A DNA stretch of 64,000 nucleotides from the NCBI GenBank assembly GCA_902788205.1, contig CADAJJ010000004.1, positions 13,155-77,154 of the forward strand, given 5' to 3'. The notes under the pieces are model-generated. The model made no database searches, was not told the DNA's origin, and saw only the letters and a list, made by a program, of their open reading frames with translations. This DNA is from RUG023 sp900315435. GTDB taxonomy: Bacteria > Spirochaetota > Spirochaetia > Sphaerochaetales > Sphaerochaetaceae. The translations under genes and the position numbers were made by a program. Shown here in pieces: positions 51,418 through 60,357 of the stretch (its first letter is position 1; each line of letters starts with the position of its first letter).

Positions 51418-51625
51418 ACAAACCACCTTTTCGCGTTCTGCACAAGGTATCTTTGGCCCCCTATCTGCAAGCTGTAAACAGACAAGTTTCTCCTTTTGGG
51501 CTCATTTTTCCCCTTTTCAGGCCTCGTCAATTTTGTGCTTTTACAAAGAGAAAAAGAAATGCAGACACAAGAAACCGCAAACCACATACCCAATCTGCAA
51601 CTATTGGAAAAGAATGCAAACAAAC

Positions 51626-51653
51626 GGGAAAAACTGGTTATCCAGTTTTCCCC
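51626..51653 (-). terminator. Terminator of the tyrA-mtaB operon
   Basis: GGGAAAAACTGG (51626-51637) pairs with CCAGTTTTCCCC (51642-51653) around TTAT. On the minus strand the arm ends CCAGTTTTTCCCG. It lies 17 bases after the mtaB stop. The rest of the gap down to 51418 is the promoter region of the glycan operon, where no clear -35/-10 pair is visible, as is common for AraC-activated promoters. Confidence 0.65.
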
Positions 51654-51669
51654 CCCAACAGAACAACAC

Positions 51670-52962
51670 TCATCCCATCACATCAATCGATGCGGCGTGC
51701 TTCCCGAACACCCCTCTGACCAGATCCCCGCGTTTGGCGAAAGGAGCTGTCCCGTTGATGGTCACGGGGAGATAGTTCCCCGAGGTTCCCGTCCAGACGC
51801 CATTCTTGCGTGTCTCGAGGATCGCTTCCGCCACTTTGCCGGTCTGTCGCTCGCGGTAGGCATCGTACAGTTCTTCAGCCAGCGCCCTGAGGATTCTGGC
51901 CCGCTCGTCACGCACGGACTCGGGCACCCGGTCCTTTGCCTTTTCCAACGGGGTGTCAGGTCTGGGCGAGAAGGGAAACACGTGCATCATCGTGAAGCCC
52001 TCTTTTCGGAAAAAGTCATAGCTTTCCTGAAACTCTGCCTCTCCTTCCGCAGGAAGCCCGGTAATCACGTCGGCGGCGATGAAGGGGTCGTCCTTCAGTC
52101 CGCGCACCCGATCCAGCACGTAGCGGACATGATCCATGTCGTCAAAGCGGTTGACCCGGGCCAGCACCTTCCTGCTCGCGCTCTGGATAGGAATATGGAA
52201 ATGGGGCTGCATCCGGTAATCGCTGAACGTATCCAAGAGCCGGTCATCCACATGGTCGGGCTCCATCGATGAGAGACGAAGGCGCATGTCCGGCCCCAAA
52301 GCGGAAAGAAGCGCCTCGACCAAGGCACCCAGCCCCTTTCCGCCATGGTCGTACATGGTCAGGTTCACCCCGGTCAGCATGATTTCATGGAAGCCTTGCT
52401 TTTCGATGGCGAGAGCACGGCGTACCGCTTCCTCGACGGGAAGGTCGACCGCCTTGCCCCTGGCCACATGCACACGGCAGTAGGCGCAGGAGTTGTCGCA
52501 CCCATCCTGGACCTTCAAATACGCCCTGCTATGGTAGATGAACTCGTTGGCATCAAACGCAAACGGTTCCTTTTCCCCGCCATGATAGCCTCGCAGGGCA
52601 TCAATCATGCTTTTTCCTTCATCGAGTTCGCTTTCCAGGTATTCAGGAAGTTTGAGGAGGCTCGCCTTTTTGTCCAAGGAAAAGACCACGACATCACCAC
52701 CGAGAGCCTCGATTTCCTCCTGGTTCAGCTGGGCATAGCAACCGGTCACCGCCACCGGCGAGGTCTCGGCGAAATGGCGGATCATGCGCCGACATTTCTG
52801 CTCTGCCTTGCTGGTCACCGTACAGGTGTTGACCACATACAGGTCGGCATGACGGGTGTCATCCACCACCGTCCATCCCCGCTTCGAGAAGGCGTCGGCC
52901 ACAGCCTCGCTCTCCGCCTGGTTCAACCGGCAGCCGAGCGTATAGACACAAACCGTACTCAC
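51670..52962 (-). CDS. mtaB: tRNA t6A37 methylthiotransferase MtaB
   Basis: A 430-residue radical SAM enzyme that adds a methylthio group to t6A at tRNA position 37. N-terminal cluster cysteines are in TLGCRLNQAE, NTCTVT and VTGCYAQL; the radical SAM cluster is CDNSCAYC (about 149-156); a TRAM-like C-terminus follows. The start is a GTG at 52962 overlapping the tyrA stop (GTGA); it gives the standard N-terminus MSTVCVYTLGC. Length is normal. Confidence 0.9.
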   Translation of the reverse strand: MSTVCVYTLGCRLNQAESEAVADAFSKRGWTVVDDTRHADLYVVNTCTVTSKAEQKCRRMIRHFAETSPVAVTGCYAQLNQEEIEALGGDVVVFSLDKKASLLKLPEYLESELDEGKSMIDALRGYHGGEKEPFAFDANEFIYHSRAYLKVQDGCDNSCAYCRVHVARGKAVDLPVEEAVRRALAIEKQGFHEIMLTGVNLTMYDHGGKGLGALVEALLSALGPDMRLRLSSMEPDHVDDRLLDTFSDYRMQPHFHIPIQSASRKVLARVNRFDDMDHVRYVLDRVRGLKDDPFIAADVITGLPAEGEAEFQESYDFFRKEGFTMMHVFPFSPRPDTPLEKAKDRVPESVRDERARILRALAEELYDAYRERQTGKVAEAILETRKNGVWTGTSGNYLPVTINGTAPFAKRGDLVRGVFGKHAASIDVMG

Positions 52963-53693
52963 AACTGCTCCTGGTTTTTCAGATCCTTCATGATCTTCTC
53001 GACCGACTGGTGGAAGGACTGGCGCATCTCCCTCGTGTAGGGGTTGTACCGTTGCAGATCGTAGAACAGCTGCAGGGGATCGTGGCAGGTCTGTTCCTCG
53101 ACGGCACGCAGGGCCAAGAATCCCGTCGTCGCAATCGGAGTATCCCGCAAGTCCATTCCGTCCAGCACACGCCCGACCAAATGGGTGATACCCTGACTCC
53201 AAGCTGCCTGCCGGTCATGCTCGTCACAGGTCATACGGATGACCCTGAGCCCCCATCCTTGGAAAAGGCGGCTCCATTTGGAGACTTCCACCACCGGAGC
53301 GGATAGCGGACAGATGATCATCGGAAGCCCCTTCACCCCGTTCTTGCCGCTGTCAGGGCCGAACATCGGGTGGGTCGCTATCAGACTGCATTTGTTGGAA
53401 AGGCGTTTCTGCATGATGTCGGAGGGATAGAGTTTCACCGAGCAGGTATCCATCACCAACGCACCCGGCTTGATCTTGTCCTTGATCCGCTCGACCACCT
53501 CGCTGAAACTGCTGATGGCGACACAGAGGAAAATCACGTCACAGGAAAGCACCTCGTCCTCGCTGACGATCGTCACCCCGTCAATCGGATCTTTGGGATG
53601 GCGGGAATACCCATACACCTCCAGTTTGTGCTCGCTCAGCACCCGGGCCCAAAAGGCACCGAACCTTCCTAATCCATAGACTCCTACACGCAT
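52959..53693 (-). CDS. tyrA: Prephenate/arogenate dehydrogenase family protein (short TyrA)
   Basis: A 244-residue NAD(P)-dependent dehydrogenase for tyrosine synthesis. The Rossmann loop is GLGRFGAFW (about 7-15), and THPMFGPDSG (about 107-116) is the TyrA signature with a conserved His; a helical dimer domain follows. It is shorter than usual (about 280-370) and lacks an ACT domain or chorismate mutase. It is the first gene of the unit with mtaB. No ribosome binding site precedes the ATG; the -10 box ends 6 bases before it. Confidence 0.85.
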   Translation of the reverse strand: MRVGVYGLGRFGAFWARVLSEHKLEVYGYSRHPKDPIDGVTIVSEDEVLSCDVIFLCVAISSFSEVVERIKDKIKPGALVMDTCSVKLYPSDIMQKRLSNKCSLIATHPMFGPDSGKNGVKGLPMIICPLSAPVVEVSKWSRLFQGWGLRVIRMTCDEHDRQAAWSQGITHLVGRVLDGMDLRDTPIATTGFLALRAVEEQTCHDPLQLFYDLQRYNPYTREMRQSFHQSVEKIMKDLKNQEQL

Positions 53694-53699
53694 GCGACC

Positions 53700-53729
53700 A
53701 TTCTACATGGAAGGGGTTTAGGGGTTCAA
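53700..53729 (-). promoter_or_regulatory. tyrA promoter predicting a leaderless mRNA
   Basis: On the minus strand TTGAAC (53729-53724), 18-base spacer, TAGAAT (53705-53700), then GGTCGC and the ATG at 53693. The expected start coincides with the A of ATG, and no Shine-Dalgarno sequence exists. Confidence 0.6.
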
Positions 53730-53732
53730 CAC

Positions 53733-55481
53733 TCAGAACAAGGAAGCCCGAGCCTTCTTCATCGCTTTCTGCAGGCTCTTGGCAATCTCCTTGCCGCCAT
53801 CGGCATTGTCCCGCACGTAATATCGGAGCGCGTTCCAGCCTGCCTTGTCTTTCAGCACGGGATCAGCTCCCCGCGCAAGGAGCAGGTCGACCACGGAGGC
53901 GTCGATGTTGGTGGCCGCGGCGCACATCAAGGGAGTCATTCCCCTCTGGTCCCGTCCATCGATTTCCGCCCCGCTGTCCAGGAGCAAGGCGACACTATCG
54001 GCATATCCCGCCTGTGCCGCATAGTGCAGCGCGCTCTTTCCTTCTGTATCCCTCGCCGTCACATCGACACCCTTGGAGAGCAGTATGCTCATTGATTCAG
54101 TGAAGTTTTGCTCGCTAGCGACCATCAATGGAGTGATCCCATCATGGTCAGGCGTATTGGGACCGACACCCCGGTCCAGAAGGAACTCGACGACCTCGGC
54201 CGTACAACCGGAGGATACCGCGTACAACAAGGCATTGCCCCCGTTGTTGTCCACCATGCGCCAATCGGCTCCCTGTCCATCGAGCCACCGCAGGGTCGCG
54301 AGGTCGCCGCTTAAGGCAGCGTAGAGGGCCATGCCGGCACCTTCGCTGTCCCTTGCCTGGAGATCCGCTCCGCTTTGCACCAGCATGGAGAGTACGTCGC
54401 TGGACTCGAACAGAAGCGCATCCATCAGGATGGTGCGGCTTTCCTTGTCGCTCTCGTTCACGTCACAACCGGCTTCAATCAAGGTACCGATCGATGGGGC
54501 GGGAAGAGCGCTATCGATGGCGGTGCGAAGGACGCTCATGCCATCCATATCCCGCAGACGGATATCGCTCCCGAAGTCCAACAAGGTCCGGAGGACATCC
54601 CCGCTCCAATCGGAAGTCGCCGCTACCAAGAGCGCGCTCTGCCCTTGCTTGTTGACCCGCTTCACATCCACCGGATAGGAGAAGAGCAGTTTCAGCATCA
54701 CCTCGTAGTTGGGGTTCATCGTGCTGAGCATCAGTGCGTCGTTGCCTTGCCTGTCCACCTGGTCGCTCCTGCAACCGCTTCGGGCAAGGACATCCAAGAC
54801 TGCCGGATTGTCGTTGTCGAGCGCGGCACAAAGGAAGGCGTTCATTCCCTCGTTCGTGGTCGCCCGCACGTCCGCCCCCCGGTCCACCAGCATCTGGATG
54901 GCCTTTGTGTCCGGATTGCTGCTGGCTGCGAAGACCAGCGGGGTATACCCATCTTCGTCCCGCTGGTTGATACGCAGTCCCTCGTCAAGCAGGTAGCCCA
55001 ATGTCTCCGGTTTTCCCCAGAAGGAAGCCCTATGGAGCAAGGTCCTTCCCCACTGGTCCTTGGTCCTCAGGGAAAGCCCCTTCGTGCGAAGCACCTTGAT
55101 TTTCTCAATTGGATCGACATCGCTCAGCGCAGCGAAGGAAAGGGCGTCCAATCCCGTGCCGTCATCCGCCTTGGGATCGGCGCCACGCTCAAGGAACAAG
55201 GAGACAACATCGCTCTTGACCGGATAATAGCAAGCCGCCATCACGGGACGCATGCCATTGGCAAAAGGCTCATCGATCGAGGCCTCGGAGGAGAGGAACG
55301 GCTCCACCTCGTTCCGGGATGCTCCCTTCTCCAACATCTGGAACAAGGGTTCCTCCACCACCGTTTCATCGGACAACAAGGGATACTCGTCGAGACGTAC
55401 CACATACGTGACCGCACCGGCCGGAAAAAGACCGGCCAGCAACATCAATCCCATAAGGAGAACAGGCCGCACAAACCGCAT
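53733..55481 (-). CDS. Exported ankyrin-repeat protein
   Basis: A 582-residue protein with a signal peptide (hydrophobic core LLMGLMLLAGLFPAGAVTYV, about 8-27) followed by about fourteen ankyrin repeats from about residue 55 to 565. Repeats such as DGYTPLVFAASSNPDTKAIQ, DGITPLMVASEQNFTESMSI and EGKSALHYAAQAGYADSVAL are well formed. The C-terminus is basic (KAMKKARASLF). It probably binds another protein in the periplasm; no catalytic domain is visible. It lies just upstream of tyrA (39-base gap) and divergent from pta. Confidence 0.85.
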   Translation of the reverse strand: MRFVRPVLLMGLMLLAGLFPAGAVTYVVRLDEYPLLSDETVVEEPLFQMLEKGASRNEVEPFLSSEASIDEPFANGMRPVMAACYYPVKSDVVSLFLERGADPKADDGTGLDALSFAALSDVDPIEKIKVLRTKGLSLRTKDQWGRTLLHRASFWGKPETLGYLLDEGLRINQRDEDGYTPLVFAASSNPDTKAIQMLVDRGADVRATTNEGMNAFLCAALDNDNPAVLDVLARSGCRSDQVDRQGNDALMLSTMNPNYEVMLKLLFSYPVDVKRVNKQGQSALLVAATSDWSGDVLRTLLDFGSDIRLRDMDGMSVLRTAIDSALPAPSIGTLIEAGCDVNESDKESRTILMDALLFESSDVLSMLVQSGADLQARDSEGAGMALYAALSGDLATLRWLDGQGADWRMVDNNGGNALLYAVSSGCTAEVVEFLLDRGVGPNTPDHDGITPLMVASEQNFTESMSILLSKGVDVTARDTEGKSALHYAAQAGYADSVALLLDSGAEIDGRDQRGMTPLMCAAATNIDASVVDLLLARGADPVLKDKAGWNALRYYVRDNADGGKEIAKSLQKAMKKARASLF

Positions 55482-55594
55482 GATGTTCCATCCTATCCGC
55501 CCGTCGTCACTTGCGCAATCTCACATGGGCTTGGATTTTTCCATCCATATCTTGGATTGCCCGCTTGCCCTGTATTTTCCAACGTATTGATTCG

Positions 55595-55603
55595 TGCTAG
55601 GAT
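55595..55603 (+). promoter_or_regulatory. Extended -10 element of pta
   Basis: TGCTAGGAT, 47 bases before the pta ATG, with only a weak -35 (TTTTCC, 17 bases upstream). The expected mRNA leader is about 40 bases and carries AAGGAG. Confidence 0.45.
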
Positions 55604-55650
55604 AGTTGGAGAAAAGCGAAACTTATACCGTATCGAAGGAGATGTATATA

Positions 55651-56652
55651 ATGACTTTCGCAGAAACCATGATTGCAAAAGCAGTAGCCGCGCACAAGCG
55701 CCTGGTGCTGCCTGAGGGAACCGAGCCGAGGACATTGCAGGCCGCTCGCAAGATTGTCGACCAGAAGATCGCCTCCAGCGTCACGCTGGTTGGTAACGTC
55801 GAGCAGGTCAAGGCCGCCGCAAGCGCCATCGGTGTCGATGTCTCCGACATGCAGATTGTCGACCCCGCCACCAGTCCCGACCTGGACAAGTACGCCAACG
55901 AGTACTACGAGCTCCGCAAGAAGAAGGGCATGACTCCGGAGCAGGCCCACAAGGACATCCAGGACATCCTCCGCTGGGGCGCCATGATGGTTCGCCTCGG
56001 TGACGGAGATGCCATGGTCAGCGGTGCCGAGAGCACCACAGCCGACCTTCTGAGAGCCGCCTTCACCATCATCAAATGCAAGCCGGGTGTCCAGTACGCA
56101 TCCTCCTGCTTCGTCATGGTGACCGACAAGGCCCAGTATGGTGCCAACGGTTCCTTCATTTTCGGTGACTGCGCCACCATCCCCAACCCCACCAGCGAAC
56201 AGCTGGTCGACATCGCCGAGCAGTCCGCCCAGTCCTGCCGCACCTTCCTGGGTGTCGAGCCGGTCGTCAGCCTGCTTTCCTACTCCACCAAGGGTTCCGC
56301 AAGCGGCGAATTGGTCGAGAAGGTTTCCAACGCGGTCAAGATGCTGAACGAGAAGGATCCCGGCCTGCTTGCCGATGGCGAGCTCCAGCTGGATGCCTCC
56401 ATCGTTCCCTCTGTCGCCGCCAAGAAAGCACCGGGCAGCAAGGTCGCAGGCCATGCCAATACGCTGATCTTCCCGGACCTCCAGGCCGGCAACATCGGTT
56501 ACAAGCTGGTCCAGAGACTCGCCGGAGCAGAGGCCTACGGCCCGATCCTCCAGGGTTTCGCCAAGCCGGTCAGCGACCTGTCCCGCGGTTGCTCGGTCGA
56601 CGACATCGTCGTCACCAGCGCCACCACGCTGGCCCAGGCTGCCGCCAACTAA
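55651..56652 (+). CDS. pta: Phosphate acetyltransferase
   Basis: A 333-residue Pta that converts acetyl-CoA and phosphate to acetyl phosphate, giving ATP with acetate kinase (not in the window). LVLPEGTEPRTLQAARKIVD (about 18-37), MVSGAESTTADLLRAAF (about 124) and FPDLQAGNIGYKLVQRLAGA (about 272-291) are typical. It is the short form without the DRTGG regulatory domain. The ATG at 55651 is spaced correctly from AAGGAG; an ATG at 55642 is too close. A terminator follows. Confidence 0.93.
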   Translation: MTFAETMIAKAVAAHKRLVLPEGTEPRTLQAARKIVDQKIASSVTLVGNVEQVKAAASAIGVDVSDMQIVDPATSPDLDKYANEYYELRKKKGMTPEQAHKDIQDILRWGAMMVRLGDGDAMVSGAESTTADLLRAAFTIIKCKPGVQYASSCFVMVTDKAQYGANGSFIFGDCATIPNPTSEQLVDIAEQSAQSCRTFLGVEPVVSLLSYSTKGSASGELVEKVSNAVKMLNEKDPGLLADGELQLDASIVPSVAAKKAPGSKVAGHANTLIFPDLQAGNIGYKLVQRLAGAEAYGPILQGFAKPVSDLSRGCSVDDIVVTSATTLAQAAAN

Positions 56653-56672
56653 GTAAGATTGGAAAACTAACT

Positions 56673-56705
56673 AAGAAAGGGGTGGACCAGGTCCGCCCCT
56701 TTCTT
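56673..56705 (+). terminator. Intrinsic terminator of pta
   Basis: AAGAAAGGGG (56673-56682) pairs with CCCCTTTCTT (56696-56705), with inner GGACC/GGTCC pairs, followed by GTCCCTCTGTTCC. The uneven T content follows the stem arm itself. Confidence 0.75.
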
Positions 56706-56749
56706 GTCCCTCTGTTCCCTTCTTGGGAAAAGGAATACACTCCGTATCC

Positions 56750-58147
56750 ATGAGACCCCATGAAGTGGACGTGCTGGACACCTCACGTTCCAAATCCAGC
56801 ATCATCTGGGCCCTTGCCTGGCCCGCCATTCTCGAACAAGTACTGCAGGTAATGGTCAACTACGTGGACTCGGCCATGGTCGGAAGACTCGGCGCCGAAG
56901 CCACCGCCTCGATTTCCCTGAACATCTCCACCATCTGGCTGGTCAACGGCTTCATGAACTCGATCGCCATCGGCTTCGCGATCCTGATGGCCCATGCCAT
57001 CGGAAGCCGCCATACCGACCGTGCCGAACATATCATCAGACAGGCCATCCTGACCGAAGCTGTTCTCGGCCTGTTGCAGGCGATTCTGGTCTCCCTGATT
57101 TCGTTAGCGCTCCCAACTTGGATGGGGGCAGATCCCGCCATCCGCCAAAGCAGCACGGACTATCTGTTCTTCATCGCCCTCGGATATCTGTCCACCCAGC
57201 TGATGATCGGCGTCTCCACCCTGCTCAGGTTAAGCGGCGACACCTGCACCCCTCTGCTGCTCAACGGGCTGAACAATGTCCTGAATATCGTTTGCAACCT
57301 CTTTTTCATCTTTGATAAGTTCCATTTGGGCAACACTATCGTCCATGGTCTTGGCTTTGGTGTCGCCGGAGCGGCCATGGCGACCAGCCTTGCCGCCACC
57401 ATCACCGCCATCCTGCTTCTCTGCGCCATCTCCCGGAAATCCCGCTACGTGCATCTGGCGTGGAAGGCAAGCTGGCACATCGATTCCCACCTGGAAATGC
57501 AGGGCTTCCGCCTCTCGGTCCCCATCATCTTCGAGCGCTGCACCCTCAGCCTCGGACAGATTGTGCTGACTGCCATGGTCACCGGACTGGGCATCACCGC
57601 CCTGGCGGCCCACTATCTGGCCAACACCGCCGAACAATTGAGCTTCCTGCCCCCCTCTGGCTTCGCCACCGCGGCCACCACGCTGGTGGCACAATCCCTC
57701 GGTGCCTGCAGGCCCGGTCTGGCCAAAGACTACGCCGACACCTGCATCAAGCGTGGTTTTGGACTGATGCTCTGCATGGCGACACTGATGTTCATCTTCG
57801 CGCCGCAACTGCTCTCGCTCTTCTCCGCCGACCTTGCCGTGATCACCTTAGGCGCGTTCGTCCTGCGGATCGAGGCTTTTGGAGATCCGGGACTGTCGAT
57901 GCAGCAGCTGGTCGGCGGCGTGCTCAGAGGAGCCGGAGACACGAGGATGCCCTTTTTGATCAGCTTCCTGGGCATGTGGGTTGTCAGGCTTCCGCTTGCC
58001 TGGGGCCTGATCCATTTTCTCCATCTTGGGCTGGAAGCTGTCTGGATCGCGATGATGGCCGACTTGGCCATCCGCGGAATCGTCTCGTTCACCTATTACC
58101 GGAAGGGACGCTGGACGCACGCCCTGCATATGCAGCCGCAATCCTGA
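56750..58147 (+). CDS. MATE-family efflux transporter
   Basis: A 465-residue exporter with twelve membrane segments in two MatE halves: ILEQVLQVMVNYVDSAMVGR (about 24-43) in the first and the matching stretch around RCTLSLGQIVLTAMVTGLGI in the second. It pumps drugs or organic cations using sodium or protons; the substrate is unknown. The ATG at 56750 is used; TACACT ends 8 bases before it and AAAGGAA lies 14 bases away, so a leaderless mRNA is possible. It overlaps the convergent rsmA gene by 59 bases. Confidence 0.88.
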   Translation: MRPHEVDVLDTSRSKSSIIWALAWPAILEQVLQVMVNYVDSAMVGRLGAEATASISLNISTIWLVNGFMNSIAIGFAILMAHAIGSRHTDRAEHIIRQAILTEAVLGLLQAILVSLISLALPTWMGADPAIRQSSTDYLFFIALGYLSTQLMIGVSTLLRLSGDTCTPLLLNGLNNVLNIVCNLFFIFDKFHLGNTIVHGLGFGVAGAAMATSLAATITAILLLCAISRKSRYVHLAWKASWHIDSHLEMQGFRLSVPIIFERCTLSLGQIVLTAMVTGLGITALAAHYLANTAEQLSFLPPSGFATAATTLVAQSLGACRPGLAKDYADTCIKRGFGLMLCMATLMFIFAPQLLSLFSADLAVITLGAFVLRIEAFGDPGLSMQQLVGGVLRGAGDTRMPFLISFLGMWVVRLPLAWGLIHFLHLGLEAVWIAMMADLAIRGIVSFTYYRKGRWTHALHMQPQS

Positions 58148-58976
58148 CCAATTCGTCCCACGACAACTCCTCGGCCCGTCGGGACGGGTCGATGCCGCTC
58201 TCTTCGAGCACTGCGTCGACCCCATCACGAAGCAGGGCCGCCCCGCACTTTCCACGCAGCAGATTGTTCTTGATTGTCTTGCGCCTCTGGGCGAACAGGT
58301 CGTGCATCATCACGATGAAATCCCCTTTCAAGGTCGGGGGAACCCGGCCCTCGCTGCGCTTCTCCAGAAGCAGGACGGAGCTCTTCACGTTGGGCTCGGG
58401 ATAGAAACTGCCCGGCTTGATGTCAAACAGGCTCTTCACGTCGTAATCCATCTGGCAAAGGATCGAGATGGTGGACCAGTCGTCGCTGCCAGGCGTGGCG
58501 GTAATCCGCTGGACCACCTCCTTCTGCAAAGTGAAGACCATTCTCTCGGGACGCCAGACCCCTTCCATGATGTTGCCGAGGATGACGGAGCCGACATTGT
58601 AGGGAAGATTGCCGCAAATCCGCTCCGGGATGTCGGTACGGAGCCCCATCGTCTTCAACGCGTCGCCCTCGACCAGCTCGAAGCCGCTCTCGTCGACGAA
58701 GGCGCTCTCGCGCAGCACCCGGCAAAAGCCGTGGTCGATCTCGAAGGCGGTGACCCTCCCCCCCTTCTGGAGCAGCAGCGTGGTGATCGAACCGAGGCCC
58801 GGTCCAATCTCCCAGACCCTCATGCCCTCCTCGACCTGGAGCGCGTCAACAATCTTCTCGCGAATGGGGGTGGAAATCAGGAAGTTCTGCCCGAAGCGCT
58901 TGCACATGGCCATGTCCTGCGCTTTCAGCACCATCTTGATCGCCTGAGGGGAATCGTACCCGAATTTCCAACTCAT
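58089..58976 (-). CDS. rsmA: 16S rRNA (adenine1518/1519-N6)-dimethyltransferase RsmA/KsgA
   Basis: A 295-residue methyltransferase that dimethylates two adenines in the 16S rRNA 3' hairpin. FGQNFL (about 30-35), the SAM motif WEIGPGLGSITTLLLQKG (about 56-73) and the catalytic GNLPYNVGSVILGN (about 125-138) are intact. The ATG at 58976 follows GGAG. Its first 131 bases lie inside the 3' part of the comEC-like frame, an unusually long overlap. Confidence 0.92.
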   Translation of the reverse strand: MSWKFGYDSPQAIKMVLKAQDMAMCKRFGQNFLISTPIREKIVDALQVEEGMRVWEIGPGLGSITTLLLQKGGRVTAFEIDHGFCRVLRESAFVDESGFELVEGDALKTMGLRTDIPERICGNLPYNVGSVILGNIMEGVWRPERMVFTLQKEVVQRITATPGSDDWSTISILCQMDYDVKSLFDIKPGSFYPEPNVKSSVLLLEKRSEGRVPPTLKGDFIVMMHDLFAQRRKTIKNNLLRGKCGAALLRDGVDAVLEESGIDPSRRAEELSWDELVRIAAAYAGRASSVPSGNR

Positions 58977-60324
58977 ACCGCCTGCTCCTTGCCCGTCTGA
59001 GATGCCTCCCAGCATATCCGAGGAGGAAAAGGGCGGTCAACAACAGGAACACCACCCGGGGCACACGGGGAGGCGCTATCGTGAGGAAAGACACCGAGGC
59101 GCAAGCGGAAAGCAACGAGGTGAGCAGCACCGTGACCTTTTCCAGCAGCCACCCTGCCCCAGGCATATGGCACAGGGCAAGAAACGAAAGGTGCCAAGCG
59201 GCCAGGACAAGAAACGATGCCGGAAAACTCACGACGAGCGCGCCGAGATTCACCTGCCCTGTGGCGGAGACCGTCACCGCAAGCGTCGCCAAGACCACCA
59301 GCGCTCCGCTCGCCTCCATGGCCAGAAGCGGGTGCATGCCATGGGTGCAGGCAGGGGCAAGCAACAAGGCGGCGCAGGCCAGATAGCTCAACGAGAACCC
59401 CAGGCTGGAGAACTGATAGGGAGCGAGAAGCAACTGCAGGATCAAAGAGGACGCAAGGGAAACCGAAGCCCGGCCAGGCCGTCCCCGAAAAAGCAAGAGC
59501 AACACGTGGAAGAGCAACGCCCGCACAAGGGAAGGTTTCGGCCCCACCAGCAATACGAAGAAACAGGAGAACAGTATTCCACATATACTACCGATTAAGG
59601 AAGAAAATACTTTTGTACCGAGAAACACAATGCCCGAAGAGACCGCTCCTAGATGCATCCCGCTCAACGCCAGGATATGGCTGCAACCGCTTTGCAAGGC
59701 CAGCTCCTTCAATGGAAACGCGAAGGAGTCGTTCCGGCCCAAAAGAAGCATGCATGCCAGAGCCCGTACCGAAGGGCGGAGAGCAACTTGCCGGAGCTTG
59801 TCCTCCAGCCACAGCACCCACCGGAACCGAGTCCAGCCGAGCATGCCCAAGGAGAGCACCTGCCAATCCCTGCACTGGAAAAAGCCATCTTCCTTCCACC
59901 TGCCCCAGAGCTGGATGGTGCTCCCCGCGGGAATCATCCGTCCACAGGGAATCAGGGACTGGGCAGAGCCTGAGCTTGTGACGGTACTCCCGTACGGGTC
60001 CATGCAACAGCTCAGGTGCAGACGGACGAACTGGCCACCGCTCCGGGTCAGGGAGGAATCGTCATCCAGCACTCCGACAATCGAGGAAACCTGCCACATG
60101 GGAAGCCCCAGGTGGAGGGAGTTCTTTGCCGCGGCCCAGCCAAGGCAAAGGACAAGGAAAGCGCAGAAGACCAGAAAGGGATGCCAGATCCTCGGAAAGA
60201 ACAGACATGCGCCCATCAGCCCAAGACAAATCCCCCACCAAGGTGCCTGGAAGGAAAGGACCGTCAGGGACAGGGCAATGCAGAGAAAAAGCAAGAGCAG
60301 TGGAGAATGAAACGGTTGCCTCAT
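58846..60324 (-). CDS. ComEC/Rec2-family membrane protein
   Basis: A 492-residue polytopic protein. The competence domain motif LALSGMHLGAVSSGIVFLG (about 215-233) is present, with a short N-terminal DUF4131-like part (VSSIVGVLDDDSS, LWGRWKEDGFFQCRDWQVLS) and many membrane segments to about residue 445. The metallo-beta-lactamase domain of full ComEC is absent. The last 43 residues are hydrophilic and overlap rsmA out of frame, so the natural end may have been lost. It would form a DNA uptake channel; no other com genes are here. Confidence 0.75.
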   Translation of the reverse strand: MRQPFHSPLLLLFLCIALSLTVLSFQAPWWGICLGLMGACLFFPRIWHPFLVFCAFLVLCLGWAAAKNSLHLGLPMWQVSSIVGVLDDDSSLTRSGGQFVRLHLSCCMDPYGSTVTSSGSAQSLIPCGRMIPAGSTIQLWGRWKEDGFFQCRDWQVLSLGMLGWTRFRWVLWLEDKLRQVALRPSVRALACMLLLGRNDSFAFPLKELALQSGCSHILALSGMHLGAVSSGIVFLGTKVFSSLIGSICGILFSCFFVLLVGPKPSLVRALLFHVLLLLFRGRPGRASVSLASSLILQLLLAPYQFSSLGFSLSYLACAALLLAPACTHGMHPLLAMEASGALVVLATLAVTVSATGQVNLGALVVSFPASFLVLAAWHLSFLALCHMPGAGWLLEKVTVLLTSLLSACASVSFLTIAPPRVPRVVFLLLTALFLLGYAGRHLRRARSRRYELEIRVRFPSGDQDGAESAGHGHVQALRAELPDFHPHSREDC

Positions 60325-60357
60325 ACTCTATTAAACCGTCTTTCTCCTCCAATCCAT

